Shown here: positions 36,161 through 43,804 of the stretch, piece by piece
Layout: each line of letters starts with the position of its first letter
Numbering within the stretch: the stretch's first letter is position 1
Source: Olsenella sp. An285
GTDB taxonomy: Bacteria; Actinomycetota; Coriobacteriia; Coriobacteriales; Atopobiaceae
Direction: 5' to 3'
Length of the DNA stretch: 64,000 nucleotides
NCBI RefSeq assembly: GCF_002159625.1
Contig: NZ_NFIZ01000003.1
Coordinates: 154,877-218,876, forward strand
Made by a program: the position numbers and the translations under genes
Notes under the pieces: model-generated
The model's input: the letters and a program-made list of their open reading frames with translations, nothing else
Databases searched by the model: none
What the model was told of the DNA's origin: nothing

Positions 36161-36451
36161 ATGGCAACGGCGATGACGTCGCTCAACACCAAGCTGAGCG
36201 CCGAGGAGAAGGAAGCGTTCGTCAGGAACACCGCTGCCCTGGGCCTGACGCCGTCTGCCGCCATCAAGGTTTTCGTGCACATGTTCAACGAGTGCGGCGG
36301 CTTCCCGTTTGAGGTTCGCAGGCAGGTGAGCGACGAGGCCACGACCTACCTTTCCGCGGACGACTACGGGCGCTTTGCAAGCGCGCTTGACTCCGCCGTT
36401 CCTGCGGCCACCCGCGAGCTGCTCGATCGCGAGTTCACATGGGCGGACTAG
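36161..36451 (+). CDS. RelB/DinJ-family antitoxin
   Basis: 96 aa. The N-terminal ribbon-helix-helix pattern (SLNTKLSAEEKEAFVRNTAALGLTPSAAIKVFVHMFNECGGFPFEV) is that of RelB/DinJ antitoxins; the C-terminal part ending TRELLDREFTWAD should neutralise the toxin. GGGGAGGTCTC before 36161 decides the start. The last 13 bases overlap the GNAT gene, so the pair is an operon. Confidence 0.82.
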   Translation: MATAMTSLNTKLSAEEKEAFVRNTAALGLTPSAAIKVFVHMFNECGGFPFEVRRQVSDEATTYLSADDYGRFASALDSAVPAATRELLDREFTWAD

Positions 36452-36924
36452 CGTTTTGTTATATCCGCCCGCTTCTCGAAAATGACGATGTGAGCGGTTT
36501 CTGCTCCGGAAACAGCGACAACGACGCCCGGCTCAAGGAGCGTGCGCATCGCGCGATGCGCGACGGGACGGCTCGGGTGTACGTCCTGCCCCTTGCCACT
36601 GGTGAGATCTGCGGCTTCTATGCCCTGAGCACCCACGCGGTTGCGCGAGTGGGGACGCTTGCCGGGTCGTTGCGTCGAAACGCCCCGAATCTGATTCCCT
36701 GCACGCTGCTTGGACAGCTTGCCGTCGACGAGCGCTACCAGGGGGAGTCGGCGGGAGCCCGACTGCTGCAGGACGCCATTCGCCGCGCGGCAGCGGCGTC
36801 GCGCATCGTGGCGTCGAGAGCGCTTGTTGTCGACCCGGCTGACGAGCGCGCGGAGGGCTTCTACGCCCACTTTGGGTTCCAGCGCCTGGCGAGCGATTCT
36901 CGTCGCATGTTCGTGCGGCTCTAG
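36439..36924 (+). CDS. GNAT-family acetyltransferase, probable toxin
   Basis: 161 aa. GNAT fold with GEICGFYALST and the acetyl-CoA-binding segment LLGQLAVDERYQGESAGARLLQDAIRRA, then ASRALVVDPADERAEGFYAHFGFQRL. Size and motifs match TacT/AtaT-type toxins that acetylate aminoacyl-tRNA. These usually partner DUF1778 antitoxins; here the partner is RelB/DinJ-like. It overlaps the antitoxin gene and its stop overlaps the convergent gdx gene by four bases. Confidence 0.82.
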   Translation: MGGLAFCYIRPLLENDDVSGFCSGNSDNDARLKERAHRAMRDGTARVYVLPLATGEICGFYALSTHAVARVGTLAGSLRRNAPNLIPCTLLGQLAVDERYQGESAGARLLQDAIRRAAAASRIVASRALVVDPADERAEGFYAHFGFQRLASDSRRMFVRL

Positions 36925-37244
36925 TGCGCCTCGCCCACCAGCTTGAGGCCGACCACGCACGCCACGAGGCCTGCGATGAGCAGCACCTTTGGCCAGGAGA
37001 ACGCCTCCGCGCCCGAGATGACGCCCCAGGCAACCGTGAGTGCGGCGCCGATGCCCACCCAGACGGCGTAGGCCGTGCCCAGCGGGATCGTGCGGACGGC
37101 GTGACTCAGGCCGAGCATGCTCGCCGCGAGGGCGACGACAAAGACGACCGAGGGGACGAGCTGCGTGAAGCCCTCGGAGCGGTCGAGGGCCTGGGCCCAC
37201 ACGGCCTCCATAGCGCCCGACACGACCAGAATGACCCAATCCAT
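36921..37244 (-). CDS. gdx: Guanidinium exporter Gdx/SugE (SMR family)
   Basis: 107 aa with four membrane segments and the essential glutamate E13 in SGAMEAVWA, plus the GTAYAVWVGIGAALTVAWG region of small multidrug resistance proteins. A guanidine-III riboswitch lies directly upstream, which identifies it as a guanidinium/H+ antiporter rather than a drug exporter. GGGAGGTTGTC precedes the ATG; ligand binding should free this site. Confidence 0.92.
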   Translation of the reverse strand: MDWVILVVSGAMEAVWAQALDRSEGFTQLVPSVVFVVALAASMLGLSHAVRTIPLGTAYAVWVGIGAALTVAWGVISGAEAFSWPKVLLIAGLVACVVGLKLVGEAH

Positions 37245-37263
37245 GACAACCTCCCAGATAGAT

Positions 37264-37316
37264 GCGCCGTCTTTGCGATTCTGGTACGGCTGCCCTCGTC
37301 AGAGACCCGTTGGGTC
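37264..37316 (-). promoter_or_regulatory. Guanidine-III riboswitch
   Basis: Minus-strand sequence 37303 to 37264 reads TCTGACGAGGGCAGCCGTACC..., then CAAAGACGGCGC. It matches the class III core: ACGAGG, GCCGTACC and the AAGACGGCGC strand that pairs back in a pseudoknot; TCTG/CAGA form P1. An extra hairpin GACCC/GGGTC (37304-37316) lies upstream. The 3' end is a few bases from the gdx Shine-Dalgarno, so control is likely translational. Confidence 0.9.
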
Positions 37317-37360
37317 GGGGGAATCGTAGCACAGGCGGGGGCCCGCCTGCTCGGACTCGT

Positions 37361-37501
37361 GAGGGTATGCGCACTGCGCATACCGGGTATGTACACTCGG
37401 CCTCGCGGTCCTTCTCGTAAATCCGCAGCTCAGAGCCTTAGGCGAGAAGAACGGGCCTGCTGGAAAGTGCGCATACCCGAAAGGGTGGTGCGCATACCCT
37501 C
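37361..37501. repeat. ~140-bp GGTATG element, copy 2
   Basis: Termini GAGGGTATGCGCAC and GTGCGCATACCCTC are perfect 14-bp inverted repeats. The interior shows CCGGGTATGTACAC, GGTCCTTCTCGTAAA, CCGCAGCTCA and GGCGAGAAGAAC (37441-37452) followed by GGAAAGTGCGCATACCC. It is in the same orientation as copy 1 (17886). Confidence 0.88.
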
Positions 37502-37637
37502 ACGAGGCAGGGCGGGGATGCCGTCTCGAGGCGAGAGGTCGCCGCCAACCGTCCGCGCAACAGCCCGTTTCTTGTGCGAAGGCGCGCGCCCGGTGACAAT
37601 GACCTTGCAAGAGAGATCCGAGCAAGGAGGAACCCCC

Positions 37638-38465
37638 ATGGCCATGAAGGACGTCATTTCCGCCATCCGCAAGGAGGCGGGCATCACGCAGGAGGAGATG
37701 GCGCGCAGGCTCTACGTGACAAGGCAGGCCGTGAGTCGCTGGGAGCAAGGCGAGACGACCCCCGGGATCGACATGGTCAAGCTCATCTGCGTCACCTTTG
37801 GCGTGCCGCTCGAGCGCTTCTTCGACATGCCCATGAGCTACTACTGCCAGTGCTGCAGCATGCCCATCCCCGACGAGGAGATGCACGGCACCGAGGCCGA
37901 CGGCTCCAAGAGCGCGGACTTCTGCAAGTACTGCTACGACCACGGCGACTTCACCGCCAAGGGCATGACGATGGACGAGTTCATCGAGGCCACGGCGCCC
38001 ATGGAGGCAAAGGCGCTCGGCGTCTCGCTCGACGAGGCGGTCTCGCTCATGGCCACGTTGCTGCCGCACCTCAAGCGCTGGCGCGAGGTGGAGGAGAACG
38101 AGGAGGCCTACGGTGAGGAGGTCCGGGCTGCCTACGGCGACGAGGTGATGGACGCCGCCAACGAGAAGTACGTGGCGATGGGGGAGGCGGCGCACCTGCA
38201 GGCCGAGGAGCTGGCGCTGGCAATCAACGAGCAGCTGCGCCGAGCGATGGAGGCGGAAGATCCGGCCGGCCCGGAGGCACGCAGGCTCGTGGCCATGCAC
38301 GGCCACTGGCTGCGCATGTACTGGCCGGACGGGCTCTACACGCCCGAGGTCCACAAGGGCCTGGCCGACGGCTATGTCTCCGACGAGCGGTTCCGCGCCT
38401 ACTACGAGAAGGTGGCGCCGGGTGCCGCGCAGTTCCTGCGCGACGCGATCCACGCGTGCGCGTGA
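37638..38465 (+). CDS. XRE HTH - zinc ribbon - TipAS fusion regulator
   Basis: 275 aa in three parts. HTH at residues ~3-60 (ISAIRKEAGITQEEMARRLYVTRQAVSRWEQG); a putative zinc ribbon at ~70-110 (YYCQCCSMPI... FCKYCYDHGDF); then a region ending in a TipAS-like alpha-globin fold (WPDGLYTPEVHKGLADGYVSDERFRAYYEK). TipAS domains capture thiopeptide antibiotics in MerR-type regulators. Here it is joined to an XRE HTH instead. AAGGAGGAACCCCC precedes the ATG. Likely an antibiotic- or stress-sensing repressor. Confidence 0.8.
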   Translation: MAMKDVISAIRKEAGITQEEMARRLYVTRQAVSRWEQGETTPGIDMVKLICVTFGVPLERFFDMPMSYYCQCCSMPIPDEEMHGTEADGSKSADFCKYCYDHGDFTAKGMTMDEFIEATAPMEAKALGVSLDEAVSLMATLLPHLKRWREVEENEEAYGEEVRAAYGDEVMDAANEKYVAMGEAAHLQAEELALAINEQLRRAMEAEDPAGPEARRLVAMHGHWLRMYWPDGLYTPEVHKGLADGYVSDERFRAYYEKVAPGAAQFLRDAIHACA

Positions 38466-38544
38466 TTCTGCTTCAGGAAGCGTGCCCTGGTTCACACGGT
38501 GCGCCGTTCTTCCTAATCTGGTTATCGAGCCTTGGTCACTTGAA

Positions 38545-38623
38545 CCTAGCAAATCGAAAATTCCCCACTTTTGCTAGGATAACCTAGCAAAAGTAGATAA
38601 TCTAGAAATTGCTAGGATATAAT
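38545..38623 (+). promoter_or_regulatory. Promoter with repeated TTGCTAGG operators
   Basis: ACTTTTGCTAGG / CCTAGCAAAAGT form a perfect inverted repeat (38567-38594, 4-base centre). Extra half-sites CCTAGCAAA at 38545 and TTGCTAGG at 38609 flank it; the last overlaps a consensus TATAAT (38618-38623). This arrangement suggests cooperative repression of the ATPase gene downstream. Confidence 0.7.
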
Positions 38624-38665
38624 CAGCGTCATGAGTCTCGAAGCATGACCGGGTTAGGGGGTCTT

Positions 38666-39844
38666 ATGTACGAGCGAGCTTGCGTGGGCCTGTTGGTGAA
38701 GCGTCTCAGCGAGTCACGGCGCTTCATCCAGATCGTGGTCGGCTCGCGACAGACGGGAAAGAGCACCGCTGTGGGCCAGGCGCTCTCTCATGTGGAGATC
38801 CCCCGCGTCGAGTTTGCCTTCGACCGCCCGCGGGACCGACGCGCTCGCAAGCTTGAGGAGGTCTGGAAGTCCGCACGCGAGGTTGCCGAGGGCGGGGGCG
38901 AGGTCATCCTCTCCCTTGATGAGGTGCAGAAGGTTCCCGATTGGGCGTCGACGGTGAAGTACCTCTGGGACGAGGACACGAGGTGCGGGCGCAGCGTCAA
39001 GGTCGTTCTCACGGGTTCCTCCACGCTCACCTTAAAGCGAGGCATGTCCGAGTCCCTCAAGGGGCGCTACGAGCTCATTCCCTCGACGCAGTGGACCTAC
39101 GGCGAGTGCCGAGAGGCCTTTGGGTGCACGCTGGAGAAGTATCTCTACTTTGGCGGCTATCCCGGTGCGGTGCAGCTCCGCGACGACGAGCCCCGATGGA
39201 GCGCCTATGTACGCGACGCCATAATTGAGCCCACGCTGACGCAGGACATCCTTGAGATGGAAACGGTTCGCAAGCCCGCGCTTCTCCGTGCGCTGTTTGA
39301 GGTGGGAGCCGCATATTCTGTCCAGGAGATCTCCTATCGCAAGCTCCTCGGACAGCTCGATGACCGGGGCAACACGGACACCATCGCACACTACCTGGAG
39401 CTTCTCTCGCACGCGGGGCTCATGAGCGGCCTCAGAAAGTACGACGAGAAGATCCTCAAGGAGCGCGGCAGCTCGCCGAGGCTGCTCGTGCACGACACAT
39501 CGCTCATGGTGGTCGCCTCCGGAGAGGACAGGGCGAGACTGCTCGAGGACAGCGACCGGCGCGGCCATCTTGTGGAGACCGCGGTCGGCACCTACCTTCT
39601 TGCCCGGTCGAAAACGGAGCACTTCTCGGTCAACTGGTGGAGGGACGGGTCGGCAGAGGTGGACTTCGTGGTGACGCAGGGCAGAAAGAGGACCGCCATC
39701 GAGGTCAAGAGCGGCCGCGTCAAAAGCCTCAGGGGACTTGGCGAGTTCGTTCAGAGATACCCGGGAACCTATGCCCTCGTCATCGGCTCTGACGAGTTCC
39801 CCGTGGAGGACTTCCTTCTGGGAAGGGTCCCGCTCTTTCAGTGA
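38666..39844 (+). CDS. AAA ATPase with DUF4143 domain
   Basis: 392 aa. Walker A GSRQTGKST at residues 26-34, Walker B VILSLDEVQK, a GSSTLTLK sensor-like segment, then the DUF4143 C-terminal half with VETAVGTYLLAR, VNWWRDGSAEVDFVV and AIEVKSG, a restriction-endonuclease-like nuclease core. Members occur in many archaea and bacteria and may be transferred. The start has GGGTTAGGGGG before it; other ATGs upstream lack it. Surrounding DNA has lower GC. Confidence 0.85.
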   Translation: MYERACVGLLVKRLSESRRFIQIVVGSRQTGKSTAVGQALSHVEIPRVEFAFDRPRDRRARKLEEVWKSAREVAEGGGEVILSLDEVQKVPDWASTVKYLWDEDTRCGRSVKVVLTGSSTLTLKRGMSESLKGRYELIPSTQWTYGECREAFGCTLEKYLYFGGYPGAVQLRDDEPRWSAYVRDAIIEPTLTQDILEMETVRKPALLRALFEVGAAYSVQEISYRKLLGQLDDRGNTDTIAHYLELLSHAGLMSGLRKYDEKILKERGSSPRLLVHDTSLMVVASGEDRARLLEDSDRRGHLVETAVGTYLLARSKTEHFSVNWWRDGSAEVDFVVTQGRKRTAIEVKSGRVKSLRGLGEFVQRYPGTYALVIGSDEFPVEDFLLGRVPLFQ

Positions 39845-39852
39845 GGCGCGCC

Positions 39853-40236
39853 ATGGACCTCTCGCGCATAGACGCCCGCCTTCTCTCGCGCCCCGGCGCA
39901 ACCAAGGCCCTCCACGAGAAGTGGGGCTGGATGGTCTACTGGGTCGGCGGCAGGCAGTTCGCCTGCGAGTTCGTCGCTTCTCCCGACGCCAGGCCGCCCT
40001 ACGCGGGGCGCCATCTGCTCTCGCTCAAGTGCGACTCCGACCGCATCCTGGAGCTGCGCGCGGAGCATCCGGGCGCGGTTTTTCCCGGCTACTACTCCGA
40101 CGGGCGCACGTGGGTCTCCGTCGACCTGGACGCCGACCTGCCCGAGGACCTCGTGCTCGGCCTCTGCGACATGAGCTACAAGCTCGTCTTCTCCAAGCTG
40201 CCCAAGCGCGTGCAGCGGGAGATTTCCGGCGAGTAG
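39853..40236 (+). CDS. MmcQ/YjbR-family protein
   Basis: 127 aa. The pattern LLSRPGATKALHEKWGWMVYWVGGRQFACEF, LLSLKCDSDR and VFPGYYSDGRTWVSVDLDADLP fits MmcQ/YjbR (CyaY-like fold; often called DNA-binding, without proven role). It starts eight bases after the ATPase stop and ends three bases before a convergent gene. Confidence 0.8.
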   Translation: MDLSRIDARLLSRPGATKALHEKWGWMVYWVGGRQFACEFVASPDARPPYAGRHLLSLKCDSDRILELRAEHPGAVFPGYYSDGRTWVSVDLDADLPEDLVLGLCDMSYKLVFSKLPKRVQREISGE

Positions 40237-40239
40237 CCG

Positions 40240-40740
40240 CTACCCCGCGAGCGCGCGCAGCGAGTTGGCGGCCGCCTGCGACGTGAGGTGGAGCCTGAGT
40301 CCGAGGGGGCTCACCTCGAGCCCCACGACGGGCGACCCCTCGTAGGTGGTAACCTCGAGCACCTTGACCTCGTCGAGGTCGTCTGCGTCCTGCCCGAGCT
40401 TCTGCGTCTCGGGCTGCCACAGCTCGAAGGCGTACTCCGTGTCTGCGTCCGGCTCCGCGGCCAGTCCGCTCTCGTCTGAGAGCGGGTCGAAGGCGTCCTC
40501 GATTTCCGTCTGGTCGGTTAGCTCGCGCGCGACCTCGCCGGTCTGGGCGTCCCGCACGACGAGGCGGGAGACTTTGCCCCAATCGACGTTTGAGAGCGTG
40601 TCGGCGAGCTCCTGCGCCTGGGAGGCGACGTCCTCCGCCTGGTCGGCGATCTCGTCCGGCCCGGGCAGCCCGAAGCACCCCGTGAGGGGCAGCGCGACGG
40701 TCGCGGCGAGCAGGGCGGCGATGGCAGTACGGACTCTCAT
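40240..40740 (-). CDS. Putative lipoprotein, unknown family
   Basis: 166 aa. Lipoprotein signal: MRVRT, a hydrophobic stretch and LTGC with Cys ~22. The mature chain is acidic (IADQAEDVASQAQELADTL) and ends in a domain with SRLVVRDAQTGEV and YEGSPVVGLEVSPLGLRL. The family is not recognised. CGAGGGGAGATTC supports the ATG at 40740. A GTTCTTCTCGCC motif lies just upstream (40756). Confidence 0.7.
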   Translation of the reverse strand: MRVRTAIAALLAATVALPLTGCFGLPGPDEIADQAEDVASQAQELADTLSNVDWGKVSRLVVRDAQTGEVARELTDQTEIEDAFDPLSDESGLAAEPDADTEYAFELWQPETQKLGQDADDLDEVKVLEVTTYEGSPVVGLEVSPLGLRLHLTSQAAANSLRALAG

Positions 40741-40799
40741 GAATCTCCCCTCGACGTTCTTCTCGCCCATTCTAATCCCCAACTCGGGACTTCGTCCCT

Positions 40800-41525
40800 T
40801 CAAACCTTGAGCGACTGCAGGTATGCCTTTTGCTCCGTTGTGATGCGGCGGCTCTCGCGCGCCTTCTGGAGCGCCTTGTTGTGCGTCCAGGCGTCAAGGG
40901 CAATCGGTCGCCGCTCGAAGAGGGGCAGCGTCGCCGCAGGCTGCTTGATGAGGGCGAACGAGAAGTACCAGGCGCGTGCCATGTTGACGTAGTACTCGGG
41001 ACGGTCGATGCCGGCGACAAGTGCGAGGTGTTCGGGCTCGAAGGCGTCGTCCAGATAGAGCGTCATGAGCTGGACCACCCCAAAGCGCACCGCGTACTCC
41101 GGCTCCGCGGTGACCCACCCGCGGATGCGCTCTAGCGCCGCCGGCAGGTCGCGCCTGAAGACGGGGACGCGGATGAGGTCGCAGGTCGCCCAGTTGTCGA
41201 CGTGCGGGAGGAAGGCGTCGAGCAGCTCGAAGGCCTCCGCGGCCGTCTTTGACATCCGGCCGATGAGCTCGCCGTGCAGGTTGTTCTCGTCATAGGTCCC
41301 GTGCGGGAGCGCTGTGAGGAACGCGCGCGCCTCTTCGGGCCGCTCGCTTGCGAGCCTGCGAGCGTAGTCGCGCAGCGCCGGCGTGCGCACGCCGAGGATG
41401 CGCGCGGGGTCGACGGTCGGTACGAGCTTGGCCTGGAAGTCCCGATACGCGGGGTCGGCAAGCGCCTCGAGCTCGCGTCGGATGCGGTCGGCGCTCTCGG
41501 AGGTCGCAGAGGTGCAGGCTCCCAT
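40800..41525 (-). CDS. DNA alkylation repair protein (AlkD-like HEAT repeat)
   Basis: 241 aa. All-helical with AlkD-type motifs VDPARILGVRTPALRDYARRL, WATCDLIR and YYVNMARAWYFSFALIKQPAATLPLFE; the last is typical of DNA alkylation repair proteins. It may excise bulky alkyl bases. The 3' end of the gene (TTGAGCGACTGCAGGTA...) has a partial, diverged copy at 42260-42310, suggesting a duplication around the next locus. Confidence 0.85.
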   Translation of the reverse strand: MGACTSATSESADRIRRELEALADPAYRDFQAKLVPTVDPARILGVRTPALRDYARRLASERPEEARAFLTALPHGTYDENNLHGELIGRMSKTAAEAFELLDAFLPHVDNWATCDLIRVPVFRRDLPAALERIRGWVTAEPEYAVRFGVVQLMTLYLDDAFEPEHLALVAGIDRPEYYVNMARAWYFSFALIKQPAATLPLFERRPIALDAWTHNKALQKARESRRITTEQKAYLQSLKV

Positions 41526-41627
41526 GGGTCTCCTCTCGGCTGAACTTCTCGCTCATTCTACCCTTGGTGATTGGATCACCATCGCCCCTCACCGGGTACG
41601 CTTAGGGTAAGTGGGAAGGAGTGCGAG

Positions 41628-41900
41628 ATGGATGCCACCATGCTGCGGGATGCCGAGGGAAAGTATCGGACCAACGCCAAGACCAAGGAGGCGGCGGCAA
41701 AGGTCTACGCTCGTTGGGGACTCTCCCTATCGGATGCGATCAACGTATTCCTGGTCAAGTCGGTCGAGGTCGGTGGTCTGCCGTTCCCAATGCGTTCCGA
41801 AGGGCCCTCGTACGACCAGGTTCAGAAGCTCGCATTCCGAGCGCCGCTTGACGCATCCGGCATCGCGGTGCTGCCGTCGGATTGGGACGACGATGAGTAG
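41628..41900 (+). CDS. RelB/DinJ-family antitoxin
   Basis: 90 aa. YRTNAKTKEAAAKVYARWGLSLSDAINVFLVKSVEVGGLPF is the ribbon-helix-helix start of DinJ/RelB. GGGAAGGAGTGCGAG sits before the ATG. It overlaps the following toxin pseudogene by eight bases. With the toxin broken it may be a free antitoxin that could neutralise relatives. Confidence 0.8.
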   Translation: MDATMLRDAEGKYRTNAKTKEAAAKVYARWGLSLSDAINVFLVKSVEVGGLPFPMRSEGPSYDQVQKLAFRAPLDASGIAVLPSDWDDDE

Positions 41901-42235
41901 CGAGGCGCCAGCTCTCTGGGAGGTCTGGCATGCCCGCTTCAACTTCGACGGAAAGCGAGGCTACAAATATCGTCCCGTCATCGTGGTCGGCGTTCGGGAA
42001 AACGGCTCAATCGTGATGATGGTCAGGCGCTACCAACAAGCTCCAGCTGGAGCATGACTATCTTCTTCAAGATTGGAGAGAGGCAGGTCTTGATAAGCCG
42101 TCAATAGCCCGAGCCGATCGCATAGCGGAGATCCCGCCAAGCTATGTGGGCACCGTGGGCAAAATCGGTAGGCTGTCTGCGCGAGACGAAATGGCGCTCA
42201 GGGAGCTGCTGACAAGCATGGCAGCGGGAAAGTGA
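41893..42235 (+). pseudogene. PemK/MazF-like toxin, frameshifted
   Basis: The first 45 residues (LWEVWHARFNFDGKRGYKYRPVIVVGVRENGSIVMMV) match the start of a PemK/MazF or similar SH3-type RNase toxin. After GTC at 42013-42022 the reading frame shifts: a 2-base deletion in what would be a VTGATNKLQ segment. Resuming in the other frame gives NKLQLEHDYLLQDWREAGLDKPS... KIGRLSARDEMALRELLTSMAAGK and a TGA at 42233. Both halves look intact otherwise, so inactivation is recent or is a sequencing error. Confidence 0.7.
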
Positions 42236-42257
42236 CGTCAGCCGTCCGGCTTTGCCG

Positions 42258-42312
42258 TATCATGCCTTGAGTGACTGCGGGTACGCCTTCTGCTTCGGCG
42301 TGATGTGCCGTC
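42258..42312. other. Remnant of the AlkD gene 3' end; rest of gap empty
   Basis: CCTTGAGTGACTGCGGGTAC continues to GCGTGATG and aligns with the end of the gene at 40800-40850 in the same orientation, with a few substitutions. The rest of the gap to 42508 has an AT-richer stretch before the sigma factor gene, probably its promoter. Confidence 0.55.
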
Positions 42313-42508
42313 ATCGTGGGCGTTCCGCTCGCGTTCTGCGTGAGTTTCTCCGTTAGCGCTCCAGTCCCACCTTTGCCCAACGTCATCTCGCGCCATTCGA
42401 TGCCGCCCAAAGGGACGGCACATTGTCATCCGACCTATAAAGAATAATCAATCCGACCGCTCATCCCGGCTCGCCGCTGCGTTAATAGGGATAGAGGGAG
42501 GTGGCGCT

Positions 42509-43003
42509 GTGGGCGAGAAGAACGGGCGGATGGACGAGGCGGAGCGCCTCGTCGGCGAGCACTACGCGGACGTGCTGCGGTACTGCCGCAGGCACGCGCC
42601 GGCGGGGCTCGCCGAGGATGCCGCCCAGGAGACGTTCCTGCGCTTCGTCCGCGCCCGCTCGCGCTACCGGGAGCGGGGCCGTGCCCGCGCCTATCTCGTC
42701 ACCATCGCGCGCAACGTCTGCGCCGACATGGCGCGTGACCGTGCGTCCTCGTGGGCCGAGCTCCCGGAGACGCTCCCCGGCGGGGGCGACCCGGGCGAGG
42801 CGGACGACCGCCGCGACCTGACCTCCGCCCTCGCGCGGCTGCCCCGCGCCCAGCGCGAGGCGCTCGAGCTCAGGTACGGGGAGGGCCTCACGGTCGGCGA
42901 GGTGGGCGCCGCGCTGGGCATGAGCAGGTTCGCCGCCGCGCGCGCCCTGTCATCGGCGCTCGAGGCGCTGCGGGCGGACCTGGACGTTTCGACGGGCAAG
43001 TGA
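42509..43003 (+). CDS. ECF-type RNA polymerase sigma factor
   Basis: 164 aa. Region 2: LVGEHYADVLRYCRRHAP... AEDAAQETFLRFVRA ... ARAYLVTIARNVCADMARD; region 4: ALARLPRAQREALELRYGEGLTVGEVGAALGMSRFAAARALSSALEAL. GTG at 42509 is chosen because GGGAGGTGGCGC precedes it; the ATG at 42530 lacks a site. As a result the protein begins MGEKNGR, encoded by the GGCGAGAAGAAC motif. It leads an operon with a membrane protein and an ABC transporter. Confidence 0.87.
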   Translation: MGEKNGRMDEAERLVGEHYADVLRYCRRHAPAGLAEDAAQETFLRFVRARSRYRERGRARAYLVTIARNVCADMARDRASSWAELPETLPGGGDPGEADDRRDLTSALARLPRAQREALELRYGEGLTVGEVGAALGMSRFAAARALSSALEALRADLDVSTGK

Positions 43004-43014
43004 GGAGGAACACG

Positions 43015-43779
43015 ATGAGAAGGCGAGAAGAACGTGCCCTCGAGGACGCGCTGCGAGAGCACTACCGGGCGGTGCCCGGCATCGACGCCGCCGCGCCGCG
43101 CGCGCTCGTGGAGGCGGTTGCGGCCGAGATGGCCCGGCCCTCCCGGCCGCGCGCCGCCGAGGCGGTCGCCGGCCAGGCGCGCCACGTCGGGACGGGGGCG
43201 TGGGCGCTTCACGCCCTGCTCGTCCTTCTCGCCGTGCCGTGCGCCCTCTCCGGGGTCGGCGTCGGGACGGTCGCGGCCGCCCTCGGGGCGGCGCTCGCGC
43301 TCGCCTCGCTCGCGGGCGTCACGCGCTCGCGCTCCTGCGGCATGGCCGAGCTCGAGGCCGCGTGCCCCGTGAACGCCCAGGCCGCGGCGTGCGCCCGGGG
43401 GCTCGTGCTCTGCTGCGCGGACGCGCTCGCGATCGCCCTGCTCGCCGCCCTCGCCGGCCCGGTGGGGGGCGCGCCCTGGGCCGTGCTCGCCCAGGGGCTC
43501 GCGCCCTACCTCGCGGCGCTCGGGGCGGGGCTCCTCGCCGCACGCCGCGCGGCGAGCCCGGACGCGACCGTCGCCGCCGTCGCCGCCGCGGCCGGGGTGT
43601 GCGCCGCCTGCGTCCTCGCGCGCACGCTCTGCCCGGCGGCCTTCGGCCCCGCGGCGGCCCTCGCCTGGTGGGCGGCCGCAGCGGTGGCCCTCGCCTTCGC
43701 CGCGGCGCAGGCCCGCGCGTGGCTGCGCGCGGCGGCCTCCGGCTTTGCCGATGCGCCCGCGCCCGCCGGGGCGCTCTAG
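43015..43779 (+). CDS. Membrane protein, probable sigma-associated
   Basis: 254 aa. A hydrophilic N-terminal ~55 residues is followed by about six alanine-rich membrane segments. It starts 11 bases after the sigma gene, so it may be its anti-sigma partner, though no ASD/zinc motif is visible. AGGAGGAACACG supports the ATG. RREERALEDA at the start is encoded by a GGCGAGAAGAAC motif, and a second motif at 43222 lies in the first membrane segment. Confidence 0.7.
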   Translation: MRRREERALEDALREHYRAVPGIDAAAPRALVEAVAAEMARPSRPRAAEAVAGQARHVGTGAWALHALLVLLAVPCALSGVGVGTVAAALGAALALASLAGVTRSRSCGMAELEAACPVNAQAAACARGLVLCCADALAIALLAALAGPVGGAPWAVLAQGLAPYLAALGAGLLAARRAASPDATVAAVAAAAGVCAACVLARTLCPAAFGPAAALAWWAAAAVALAFAAAQARAWLRAAASGFADAPAPAGAL

Positions 43780-43804
43780 CAATCAGACAGGAAGGAAGTC
43801 CAGC

